The notes under the pieces: model-generated
Told to the model about the DNA's origin: nothing
Database searches by the model: none
What the model saw: only the letters and a program-made list of their open reading frames with translations
Program-made: the position numbers and the translations under genes
Part shown: positions 34,541 to 43,299 of the stretch, one piece after another
How positions within the stretch are numbered: the first letter of the stretch is position 1
Layout of the letters: each line of letters opens with the position of its first letter
From: an uncultured candidate division Zixibacteria bacterium
Lineage (GTDB): Bacteria; Zixibacteria; MSB-5A5; GN15; PGXB01
Length of the DNA stretch: 56,969 nucleotides
Reading direction: 5' to 3'
Assembly (NCBI GenBank): GCA_937925655.1
Contig: CALAMC010000007.1
Coordinates: forward strand, 1 to 56,969

Positions 34541-35494
34541 CTATTGAGAATACATAATTTTAAAAATCAGAATCCGGTTGTTTCCGGTATCACTGACGGC
34601 CAGCCGACCGTCGGGCAAGACGGCCACATCGAACGGCTGCGATAAATCATACCCCTGCGGGGATGTCCGGCGGCTGATTTCATATATAAAGGTGCCTTTA
34701 TAATCGAAACAGTACACCCCGTTGAGATTTTTGTCCGCCACCCAAACGTACCCGTACTGATCAACCGCCAACCCTTCCGGGCTTTTCAAAAAGCCGTCCC
34801 CGACCTTGCCGTCATAAAGCCCGATGGCGTCGAATATCTCGACGTGCTTGTTCACGGCATCGCTGACCAGTATATTTCGCGATTTATCGATGACAATCCC
34901 GCCGGGCTGAAGAAGATACCCCGTCGAATTTTCCACTCCGCCGATATGCCGGTCGAAATTGCCGACGTTATTGAGCACCGTCAGCCGTCCCTTGACCACG
35001 TCGGCGACGATAATTTCACCGTATTGATTGACCGCCACTCCGCCCAGGCTGCCGAAGTCTTCGATACCCGCCGCCGAAAGTTCAAGGCGCTCGACAAAAT
35101 TCAGCCGGGCATCGAACACCGACACTGCGCGCCCCCCGACTTCCGTAACATACAGGTTAAGGTCATTGTCGATTGCCACATAGACCGGTTGATTCAGCTG
35201 TCCCGCCCCGAATCCGAATCCACCGGCATCCCGTGACGGCGTTAAATCGTTGTGGAATTTAACGACCCGGTTGTTCTGCGAATCGATTACATACAGCGAG
35301 CCGTTTTTATCGGCGACAATTCCCTTCGGCGCGCTCAATTTTTTGCCGTACACTGCGCCCTCGATGGTGCCGACTATAACCAGCCCGGATGGCTTCCATC
35401 CGGCGGTGGTTTCACCTTTATCTTTGGGGGGAGTACAACCGAAAAGGAATAACGCGATAAATGCAGCCCAGAAAATTCCAAGCCTCGAATTCAT
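34541..35494 (-). CDS. NHL-repeat beta-propeller lipoprotein
   Basis: The 317-aa product has a lipoprotein signal ending 'ALFLFGCTPP', then about six NHL repeats, each with the 'P.GIAVD..GnLYVtD..NnRV' rhythm ('LSAPKGIVADKNGSLYVID', 'LNQPVYVAIDNDLNLYVTE', 'LSQPFDVAVLPDGRLAVSD'). It should fold as a single six-bladed propeller exposed on a membrane surface, probably binding protein or glycan. ATG 35494 overlaps the stop of the preceding gene (TGATG), showing coupling. It forms part of the secretion cluster. Confidence 0.88.
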   Translation of the reverse strand: MNSRLGIFWAAFIALFLFGCTPPKDKGETTAGWKPSGLVIVGTIEGAVYGKKLSAPKGIVADKNGSLYVIDSQNNRVVKFHNDLTPSRDAGGFGFGAGQLNQPVYVAIDNDLNLYVTEVGGRAVSVFDARLNFVERLELSAAGIEDFGSLGGVAVNQYGEIIVADVVKGRLTVLNNVGNFDRHIGGVENSTGYLLQPGGIVIDKSRNILVSDAVNKHVEIFDAIGLYDGKVGDGFLKSPEGLAVDQYGYVWVADKNLNGVYCFDYKGTFIYEISRRTSPQGYDLSQPFDVAVLPDGRLAVSDTGNNRILIFKIMYSQ

Positions 35495-36324
35495 CAAAAA
35501 TTCTTGACCAGCTTTATGTTTACTTTGGGATTGCTCCCGAACGGATTACCTGAAAACCTGAAATCCACGTCGCCCAGGAATCCCAGGTAATCATCGCTCA
35601 CATCTTCGTCTTTGTCCGTCTTCTTCTTATCAAACTTTCGCAGCAGTCGGAACGTATCGATTGACGCCAGAATACGGTTGGCCACCGCCACGCCGATCAT
35701 GAACGTCGCGTTCCGCATGGCCGCCTTCGAGGAGTTGCGAATGCCGCGGTAACTCTCGCGGTTGGTCGGGCTGTCCCATTGCCAGTCATATTCCGGAATG
35801 TTGGGGTAGTACTCCCGCTCCGGGAAATCGGCCAGGCCCCGTCCGTTGAATTCCTCGCGGCTGTCATAAAATGTTATCGTCCGATAAAAATCATCGTCCT
35901 TGCCGTCGGGGCTGACCCCGGCATGAACCGAAGCATAATTCCGATAATCATCCTCACGCCATTTCCCGTAAATATAAAAGGCCGCCGCCCCGATCCACGA
36001 GACCGCCTCGGCTCCCATGAATGCCTCACCCCGGCCCTTCTCACCGATATAAAAATGACCGGCCCCGGGAAGCAACAGAGACAGCCCGATCGCTTTGGTT
36101 CGCGAGATACTCCTCCCCGTCGAATGAACCTGCCCCGATGATACCGGCGCCAGATTTATCATTGCACTTTGATTTAGCGTCCCGCCCGCCGCCATTGCCA
36201 GCTGAAAATTTATCTTCGACTGCGGCATTTCGATTCCCGCCCGGGACGGCGAAAAACCCGACAGAATTAACAAAAGGGCCGGAAACAAGTATGATACGAA
36301 GCCATGTTTCATTGTCTTATCCAT
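35494..36324 (-). CDS. DUF5683-like membrane-associated protein, paralogue of the next gene upstream
   Basis: The 276-aa product has a signal peptide and the hydrophobic core 'KAIGLSLLLPGAGHFYIGEK' (about residues 75-94), which matches the P-G-x-G-x-x-Y motif of DUF5683 proteins, followed by 'AVSWIGAAAFYIYGKW'. A second hydrophobic helix, 'ATFMIGVAVANRILASIDTF', lies near residue 215. The adjacent upstream gene has the same plan and ending, so the two are tandem paralogues. DUF5683 proteins are common in Bacteroidetes envelopes; their role is unknown. ATG 36312 is an alternative start. Confidence 0.68.
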   Translation of the reverse strand: MDKTMKHGFVSYLFPALLLILSGFSPSRAGIEMPQSKINFQLAMAAGGTLNQSAMINLAPVSSGQVHSTGRSISRTKAIGLSLLLPGAGHFYIGEKGRGEAFMGAEAVSWIGAAAFYIYGKWREDDYRNYASVHAGVSPDGKDDDFYRTITFYDSREEFNGRGLADFPEREYYPNIPEYDWQWDSPTNRESYRGIRNSSKAAMRNATFMIGVAVANRILASIDTFRLLRKFDKKKTDKDEDVSDDYLGFLGDVDFRFSGNPFGSNPKVNIKLVKNF

Positions 36325-36327
36325 CGC

Positions 36328-37209
36328 CTAAAAATGATACGAGAACCTGACGATTGGCACCTCTTCGATTTCAGAAAACTTTTTCATCTCGGCCTGGACC
36401 GACAGCCAGTTGTCGCCCGTCTTGTTCTTGTTGAAACGACTGGCCGCCAGCGCCGCGTCGAAAGCCGACAACAAATGGTTGGCCATCGCCACGATAATGA
36501 ACCTGTTGGCCTGGTCGAGCTTGTCATTGGCCTTGTCCCGCATCGATTCATACTGTAATCGCATCGGGGTCATAAGCGTAAGATCATCGTATAAAGCGTA
36601 CGGATCCGGATTTACATTGGGATCCCAGTAATCCTCCCAGCCGCCCGCGAACTGGTCATATTTGCCGATCATCTCATAGTACTGCTGTGTCCGGGTTTCC
36701 GGCAGATGTTCATTCCCGGGGATTGCATCGGCCGGCACTTTCTGCTCAAAATACCTGTGCCAATCCCAGTAATTTTGGCCGTCTATACTTACGCCTTCCC
36801 GGTCCCCCTCGATCCAGTGCGCATCGGCAAAGGCCTGAAATTCATCGGTCATCTTATTACCATCGTTATGGTATTTGAAATACCCGACCCAGGAACCGAT
36901 TTCCACCGCCACCATCAACACCGGCTTGATGAAATTCGACCGCGCGTAATACTGCCCCCATCCGGGCACGGCCAGCGACATCAAAAAAGCCTTCTTGGGC
37001 GACTTGAATTCGTACTTGTAAAGATCATCATCGGCCTCGGTCGCGAATTCATCGAAATCTCCCCCCTGCACCGCCGACCCGCCCTGGGACAAACTGGTGG
37101 TTTTCATCGTTTGTATTTCCCGCTCCAATACACTCTGGGGCAGTTCCACGGCCAGCGTCAGGCCGGCCCCGAAAATCATAATTATTCCCGCTGTTAGTAA
37201 CGCTTTCAT
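36328..37209 (-). CDS. DUF5683 domain protein
   Basis: The 293-aa product has a signal peptide ('ALLTAGIIMIFGAGLTLAVE') and the DUF5683 signature 'KKAFLMSLAVPGWGQYY' with 'KPVLMVAVEIGSWVGYFKY' (about residues 80-115). A second hydrophobic helix 'NRFIIVAMANHLLSAFDAAL' follows near residue 240. It is probably an envelope protein with re-entrant or transmembrane helices. AAGG lies 6 bases upstream of the ATG at 37209. It sits between an M6 protease and its own paralogue, which ties it to the secretion cluster. Confidence 0.72.
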   Translation of the reverse strand: MKALLTAGIIMIFGAGLTLAVELPQSVLEREIQTMKTTSLSQGGSAVQGGDFDEFATEADDDLYKYEFKSPKKAFLMSLAVPGWGQYYARSNFIKPVLMVAVEIGSWVGYFKYHNDGNKMTDEFQAFADAHWIEGDREGVSIDGQNYWDWHRYFEQKVPADAIPGNEHLPETRTQQYYEMIGKYDQFAGGWEDYWDPNVNPDPYALYDDLTLMTPMRLQYESMRDKANDKLDQANRFIIVAMANHLLSAFDAALAASRFNKNKTGDNWLSVQAEMKKFSEIEEVPIVRFSYHF

Positions 37210-37226
37210 CATCAACCTTGCCCTTT

Positions 37227-40200
37227 CTACTTAACGATTGCTATATCAGTGTAATTGGAGCTTTCCGCGCCACTGATATTCACCTTCACCTTACAACGAT
37301 ATATTCCCGTGGGCAGAAACGAAAGATTTAATTGTCTTTCATTATTCGTCCCGCCTTCACCATAGAACTTGTCTTCATATACCAGCACGCCGGTCAAATC
37401 AAATAGCCTTATCCCGACCTCGGCGTTGCCTCCGACAAAATACCGCAATCGGGTCTGGCCATCAAGCGTCGGATTCGGGTAGCAATATAGGCTGTCGGCC
37501 GGAAAATCACTTGTCGCCGCGAGCGGATCGATAAGCTGGCTTTCTGAAAATTCCAGCGAGCCGTCCGGCCCGCCGCCATACATCGCCCAGTCGGCCAGGT
37601 TGCCGCTATACCAGACATCATAGGCATAAAACCAGCCGTCGGCCCCCAGAAAACCCAGCCCGCCCCGGTCGCCTTTGGAAAACACCACCGGCGAACCGAC
37701 ATCACCTGCCGATACCGGCACAAACCTCCGCCCCCAGTCACCATTGAAAGTCAGTATCGAATCAACCCCAACATTCCCCGCATTGATCGGGAAATTATAC
37801 AACCGGTGCGGCCCCAGTGCGTACAAATTTCCATTGCTCATTACAACCATGATATCCTGACGGCCATCCCGGTCGATATCCGCCACAACCGGGCTGGAAA
37901 CTACTGTCGCCTTCGGATAACTGCGGTCGATTGTCGCCGGAAAATCGGTCAGCAATACCAGATTCCGGTCGAGGGCATACACTCGGTTAGACCCGGTCAG
38001 AACTATATCCGGGTAACCGTTGTTACTCAAATCCGCGATAACCGGATTGACGGTGATCACGTCATTAAGATCGATTTCTCTGTATGAAAACGACGGTGTA
38101 TTAGTGGTCGTATCCACCGTTACAGCTTTAACCCGCCCTCGCGGCGTGGCCACGATTACTTCCGGCTGACCGTCACGCTCGAGGTCAACCGTTACCGGCC
38201 CGTAATAAAACGGACCATCCAGTTCATACATGGTGGCAACGGCGCTTTTCCGGACATAATACAACCTCACCGAGGTACTGTCACCGGCCAGAATGGCGTA
38301 ATTTTCACCGACCATGCTTACCCCGAACGGTTCCGGTTCGTTGATTTCGGGAAATGTCACCGCCCGCTCGCCGCCGCTGTTATATGTCACCAATTGCTGC
38401 ATGTCGCCATCATAATATAAACAGCTCAAAATGGAATCTTTAAAAGCGCACCATACCACCACGCCCGAAAGCGCGTCCGCATAAAGCAGGTCGGGCTGGC
38501 CGTCGGCTGGGGCATCGTCCTTTGCCGCATAATAAACGCGCACGCTGGCGCTACCGCCGAAGGGATTATAGGTGGCGACGGCAATGTACTTATCGGCCCC
38601 CGAATCGAAATCACCCGTCACCGGTCCGGTCGTTATGAGATGATTTTCCTGCCTGAAAAGCGGCAATTGCGCCTCATACGAACCGACCGACGAATAGACC
38701 GAGTCATATCGAGGGGTTCCCCCCGCCCAGTAGTCCGACCCATCAGCGTTTATTATATTTATATAATTGCCGGACACGAATATAATCTCGTCATTGTCGT
38801 CACCATCGATGTCCTCGACAATCGGCGAAAATCCGATTCGGGGATACCCCCCGCGGCGGGGAAACCCGGCCGCCATGAAGTCATGACTGAAATCACAACT
38901 CATGGTCAGACCGGAGGAAGATATATTTTCAATATAAACGTCGGAGTTGGCTCCCGCGAATGTCTCCGAGGGTGGAACGCTGGTCGGGGTCAGCGACGTG
39001 TTGTTGCCCGCATAGTACATATCCCGCTGAATCCCCACGTAACCGATGGCATAATAGCCGCGCCCGAAATGCTGAATACCGTCGGCCTCGACCAGCTCGA
39101 TAAACGGTTCATTGGGCAGTATCTGCAGGATATTGGCGTCGAAGAAATTAATCGGTTGCCCGCCTATCAGCGTGTCGCGCGCGGCGACGGCCTCGTTGAC
39201 ATGCCAGATCAGCATTCCCGAACCCGGCAGGAGAATATCGTATTCGCCGGTCAGAACCAGGCTGGTATCGACCACCAGCGGGTCAAGCTGAACGGTATCG
39301 AACACGGCTTTGCCCGGCCCCAGTATGACTGTGGTCACCCTGTCCGCAATCGGATTGGTCGGCTCGCCGTCGATTTCCTCCTGACGATTCTCCAGTAAAA
39401 AATACTCGTGCTCGTTGATCGGTATCTTGGCGACTTTAACGCCGTCACTATGCATCAGCGCCGCGGCCAGCTCAATCGACGTGTTCTCACGATAGACAAC
39501 CGGCTCTACGAAACCCAGGTAAGCCCGTGACCAGGCCATCGGCGCTACCGGGAAAACGTCCGAAACCAGCCGCTCGATATAATCGTCGCCGATGGCAAAC
39601 GGCAGACGAACCACCGTCCCACGGCCCATGTTGTCCATCAAGGCAAAGTCGCCGACACGGGTCAACGGCGGATTGGTCCCGGTATTGTACAAATCGACCA
39701 AACCCAGCTGGTGGCCGAATTCATGAGCCACGACCGCGTTCATAGCCACCACCCGGCCGTCCTGACTGGTCGCCTCGGGAAAAACGACGGCGTCGCGGAC
39801 CTCATGCGCCCCGCCGTCAACCTCGATATAATAATCCGGATTTAAAAAGACGTTGGCCGTATAGAGATCATTGGGCGTATTCGACAGGACGTCGTTCTGG
39901 CGGTCCGCCCCGGCATGTATCAAAAAATAAGAATCATAATCGCCGAACGTGACTTCATCATCATACATATCCACCAGCTCGATACAATCGATCAAAAAAT
40001 ATCCCAGGCCGTCATTGGGCGGTTGCGAACCGTAATAACTCATGGTCTGGGGCAAATGATACACGGAATCGAACTGCCGGGGGAAAACGTCGTACTCGAT
40101 TGTCAGAAGGCTGTCGGACACCGCCCGATAGTAGTTGTTGAGGGCGTCCATGTGTTTTTCGAAATACTCGCGGTAATGCGGCGCCGGATCGATCAAATGA

Positions 40201-40568
40201 CGTTCCTGCGCGAAAAACTGAAGTGTATCGCGGATATCGAATTTGCCGTTGCCGGTCGTGAGCGGGTCGGCATCGGCCACGAAATCGAATCTTAAGACCA
40301 GAACGCGAAGCGTCTGCGGGCCGGACCAGCCCAGGCTTTTCGACGGCAACCGCCATGAATTGTTCCTTTGCAAATCAAGGAGGTTGCGCTTCGACGGTCC
40401 GCCGATGCGGGCGACATTGCCGCTGGTATAGGGACCGGCCACACGCTCCGTCATTTCCGACCTGTCTTTTCCGGCAGACTTCAGAAGCTTGAAATCGCCC
40501 GATAACGCCGTTCCGGCCAGCAACATCACGGCGCACAAGACAATATGAAAAATCCTATTTCTCATCAT
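37227..40568 (-). CDS. Secreted M6-family metalloprotease with FG-GAP-like repeats and T9SS-type C-terminal domain
   Basis: This 1113-aa protein has a signal peptide, an M6 peptidase domain with the active site 'HEFGHQLGLVDLYN' (HExxHxxGxxD, about residues 281-294) and the FG-GAP/VCBS-like repeat region (about residues 560-1000; 'VEDIDGDDNDEIIFVSG', 'VADIDRDGRQDIMVVMS'). The last 85 residues are a secretion-sorting type domain: 'YCYPNPTLDGQTRLRY', 'VGIRLFDLTGVLVYED' and 'LPTGIYRCKVKVN'. Such a tail is the export signal of T9SS cargo, later cleaved by PorU-type sortase. The order beside porU- and porV-like genes makes it a plausible first substrate. Confidence 0.87.
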   Translation of the reverse strand: MMRNRIFHIVLCAVMLLAGTALSGDFKLLKSAGKDRSEMTERVAGPYTSGNVARIGGPSKRNLLDLQRNNSWRLPSKSLGWSGPQTLRVLVLRFDFVADADPLTTGNGKFDIRDTLQFFAQERHLIDPAPHYREYFEKHMDALNNYYRAVSDSLLTIEYDVFPRQFDSVYHLPQTMSYYGSQPPNDGLGYFLIDCIELVDMYDDEVTFGDYDSYFLIHAGADRQNDVLSNTPNDLYTANVFLNPDYYIEVDGGAHEVRDAVVFPEATSQDGRVVAMNAVVAHEFGHQLGLVDLYNTGTNPPLTRVGDFALMDNMGRGTVVRLPFAIGDDYIERLVSDVFPVAPMAWSRAYLGFVEPVVYRENTSIELAAALMHSDGVKVAKIPINEHEYFLLENRQEEIDGEPTNPIADRVTTVILGPGKAVFDTVQLDPLVVDTSLVLTGEYDILLPGSGMLIWHVNEAVAARDTLIGGQPINFFDANILQILPNEPFIELVEADGIQHFGRGYYAIGYVGIQRDMYYAGNNTSLTPTSVPPSETFAGANSDVYIENISSSGLTMSCDFSHDFMAAGFPRRGGYPRIGFSPIVEDIDGDDNDEIIFVSGNYINIINADGSDYWAGGTPRYDSVYSSVGSYEAQLPLFRQENHLITTGPVTGDFDSGADKYIAVATYNPFGGSASVRVYYAAKDDAPADGQPDLLYADALSGVVVWCAFKDSILSCLYYDGDMQQLVTYNSGGERAVTFPEINEPEPFGVSMVGENYAILAGDSTSVRLYYVRKSAVATMYELDGPFYYGPVTVDLERDGQPEVIVATPRGRVKAVTVDTTTNTPSFSYREIDLNDVITVNPVIADLSNNGYPDIVLTGSNRVYALDRNLVLLTDFPATIDRSYPKATVVSSPVVADIDRDGRQDIMVVMSNGNLYALGPHRLYNFPINAGNVGVDSILTFNGDWGRRFVPVSAGDVGSPVVFSKGDRGGLGFLGADGWFYAYDVWYSGNLADWAMYGGGPDGSLEFSESQLIDPLAATSDFPADSLYCYPNPTLDGQTRLRYFVGGNAEVGIRLFDLTGVLVYEDKFYGEGGTNNERQLNLSFLPTGIYRCKVKVNISGAESSNYTDIAIVK

Positions 40569-40582
40569 CCCGATAACGCCCG

Positions 40583-43279
40583 TTATATCCCAATCGACAA
40601 TGATAGTCTCATTGTATTCGCCAGTGGAACATTGTCGTTTGACGGTATATAAGCAAAGTCAAAATTGAATAACTTGTAAGCCAGACCGAAACCGAGGGTC
40701 GGCGTCTTGACCTTGCCTTCCTCGTCATAAATATAACCGCCGCGGAAAGCGATAAAGGAACCATATCGGTACTCGGCCCCGGCGTTATAAATTATTTCCC
40801 TGATTTCATCGGAAAAAGCATCATCTAATCCGACCAATGACTTGTTCATTTCGGCGGTCAGCAGGACGTTGTTGAAATCCGACTTCACCAGGTACGTCGC
40901 CACCCCGATCGCCAGATTGCGCGGCAAGGGGTCAGCCTGGGCCACGTCGATATAGGAGATATCCGGCCCGAGGTTGGTCATGGCCACACCCAGTGTCCAG
41001 CGGTTGCTCATGCGATACAAAATCCCCAGGTCGAGGGCCAGGCCGGTCGAAGTGCCGCTACCCTGTTCGGCTCCGGCGCCCTGATCGGACAGATGCGAAT
41101 AAATTATTTTGGCCGAAACACCGCCGCTCAAATTCGTCGTCAGGGGCGTACCGTATGACAACGTCAAAGCCACATCAAATGCGGAGAAATCCCCCAGCGA
41201 CTGACCCGTCGGGTCGGTTCGGCTGATATTCCCGTACGACAGGAAAGTGATATTCCCGCCCAGCGTTCCCCATTCGGGGATGTTTTGCACGTAGGAGAAA
41301 AACTCGTAATAAATATCGTCGGCCAGCTCCGGCAGCCAGTTGACATGCATCATCGTGATTTCACCTTTGGCCGCGGCCCGCACCATCACCCGGTTCGTCG
41401 TCGCGAACCAGAGATTGCCGTCGTGTTCTTCCACCGCCATAGTGTTGCGCCGCGACAGGTCGCCTTCGTTATAACGTGACCAGCGATATTCATAGATAAT
41501 AGTTCCGCTTTCGGTCGCGAAATAAATCTTTTTATCGGCCGGTCGGATATCGTGAATGCGGGCCCCGGCCGGATTGGCATAGCGTAAAATATTCTGCCCC
41601 GCCACCAGATTGTCGGATTCAAGTTCATTGACCGAGCGAATAATATGAGCCAGCCTCTCGGCACGGTCAGGATCATCACTCACTTTTGACAGCGCGAATT
41701 CATAAACCGTCATGCCTTCCTTAATCGTCTCGACCGTATATCCGTAACGGTTCCACTGCCGCGAATCATAACGGAGCAACCCGAATTCCGTCCCTATCCA
41801 GAGGCGGCCCGCTTTATCAACTTCCATGTCCGTGATCTCATAGGGAATGCCGACCATATAGGGAATCCTTACCATCTGGCCTATGGCCGCCGAATCGGCA
41901 GCCGCAGCCCTGGCCTTGGCCGAATCGGCCGCAACGGGTGGCTGTCTCTCGACCACCACGGCACCTGCGGAATCGGCCGGCGACGCCGCCGGAGGAACCT
42001 GGCTCATCGCTTCGGAAACCATTGCTTCGTTTATGGCCTTGATTTTTTCCAGATACGACTCGCGTTCACGAGCCGTCCCGAACAGCTTCATGCCGTTATA
42101 AATCGATTCGTAATCGCCGCGCAGGACGTCATTATATTCGAAATAGTTTTTCCATAATTTGCCGTCATAATGGTACAAATCACCGTCAACCATGGCCCAG
42201 ACGTCGTCTTTGTTCTGGGCGGCCACGCCGCCGACGTTGCCATTCGGTAATCCTTCGGTCGGGCCAAAATAGGTGAATCCGCCGCCCGCGTATCTGACCA
42301 GACCTTCGTTCGATAAAATGAAGACGCCGAAATCAAACACCTTCAAGTTTCTAATCTTTACCGCCGGGAGGCCCTCCATCTCACCGAATCTCTGCCATTT
42401 ATCGCCGTCATAACGATATAATTCTGTTTCGGTCGCGGCCCATAGATACTGACTGCTCGCGGCGATATCGACTATCGCTCCCTTGAAGTTGATGTCGAAC
42501 GGGATGATGATTTCTTCCGGCATATATTTGCGATTGGCTTTCTTAAGGGCGAAATAAAGCTTATCGGCTTCCGATTGGCTAAGAACGGAGTCTTTCATGG
42601 CTTCGTCAAAATATCCCCGCGCCTGACGCAAGGCATCCCAGTCAACCAGAACGCCGTTATAACCGTCTCTTATTGCCGTCAAAGCCGAATCGATATCATC
42701 GGCAACATCCATGTTGTCGTTCAAGGCGGCCCGAATATCAGCGGCAATAGTATCGATTTTTTCAATGTGGTAGGGATTATTGGCCCGACCCAACTTTTCC
42801 AGCAAACCCGGAATCTCCCGTTCGGCGGTCTCCCCGACCAATCCCGTGTAGCGAGCCAGCTTGAAAGCGGCTGTCTCCCGCGGATCGGTTTCCACTACTT
42901 CGCCCCTTTTCCAGTCATTGCGCTGATGGCGAATCAAACCCTCATCGCTTAACACCCAGATGTCATATTTCTCATAGCTCTGCCCCGAACTGTTGTTTCT
43001 GAAACAGGCGATCTTTTTAACCGGTCGATACTGTTCGGGTATGTCAACCGTCAACCATTTGTAGGACAGCGGGTACGTGCCCAATCCGGCCGGATTCCAG
43101 TGGGTCGCGGTGGCGTCGTCGGCGACGGCCACGAATGCCTCGCCCATACCGGCCGCGCGGGCACCGGCGGCGATTCGCAAAAACAGGACGGCCGCACTCG
43201 ATACGTCGGCATCAGCCGTGGGGACTGCCGAGATAACCGTAAGGGCGGTGAGCATCAGAGTCAACAATGTTTTTCGCAC
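40583..43279 (-). CDS. porV: PorV-like outer-membrane protein with internal beta-propeller insertion
   Basis: The 898-aa protein begins and ends as PorV, the shuttle protein of type IX secretion, but is split. Residues of about 25-68 give the classical first strands ('GARAAGMGEAFVAVADDA', 'WNPAGLG'). From about residue 643 'MHVNWLPELADDIYYEF' resumes exactly where PorV would go on, and the barrel runs to the C terminus. The intervening about 570 residues carry two-component-regulator-like propeller repeats ('WAATETELYRYDGDKWQRF', 'WIGTEFGLLRYDSRQWNRYG'), an Ala/Pro-rich linker and helices. GTG 43279 is chosen because GGAGG lies 8 bases upstream and a signal peptide follows; ATG 43285 is only 2 bases from it. 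Confidence 0.8.
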   Translation of the reverse strand: MRKTLLTLMLTALTVISAVPTADADVSSAAVLFLRIAAGARAAGMGEAFVAVADDATATHWNPAGLGTYPLSYKWLTVDIPEQYRPVKKIACFRNNSSGQSYEKYDIWVLSDEGLIRHQRNDWKRGEVVETDPRETAAFKLARYTGLVGETAEREIPGLLEKLGRANNPYHIEKIDTIAADIRAALNDNMDVADDIDSALTAIRDGYNGVLVDWDALRQARGYFDEAMKDSVLSQSEADKLYFALKKANRKYMPEEIIIPFDINFKGAIVDIAASSQYLWAATETELYRYDGDKWQRFGEMEGLPAVKIRNLKVFDFGVFILSNEGLVRYAGGGFTYFGPTEGLPNGNVGGVAAQNKDDVWAMVDGDLYHYDGKLWKNYFEYNDVLRGDYESIYNGMKLFGTARERESYLEKIKAINEAMVSEAMSQVPPAASPADSAGAVVVERQPPVAADSAKARAAAADSAAIGQMVRIPYMVGIPYEITDMEVDKAGRLWIGTEFGLLRYDSRQWNRYGYTVETIKEGMTVYEFALSKVSDDPDRAERLAHIIRSVNELESDNLVAGQNILRYANPAGARIHDIRPADKKIYFATESGTIIYEYRWSRYNEGDLSRRNTMAVEEHDGNLWFATTNRVMVRAAAKGEITMMHVNWLPELADDIYYEFFSYVQNIPEWGTLGGNITFLSYGNISRTDPTGQSLGDFSAFDVALTLSYGTPLTTNLSGGVSAKIIYSHLSDQGAGAEQGSGTSTGLALDLGILYRMSNRWTLGVAMTNLGPDISYIDVAQADPLPRNLAIGVATYLVKSDFNNVLLTAEMNKSLVGLDDAFSDEIREIIYNAGAEYRYGSFIAFRGGYIYDEEGKVKTPTLGFGLAYKLFNFDFAYIPSNDNVPLANTMRLSLSIGI

Positions 43280-43299
43280 AATCATAACCTCCACAAGGA

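Noticed and set aside
38640..39398. Plus-strand 252-aa ORF.
   Set aside because: It is antisense to the M6 protease gene and shows no domain pattern.
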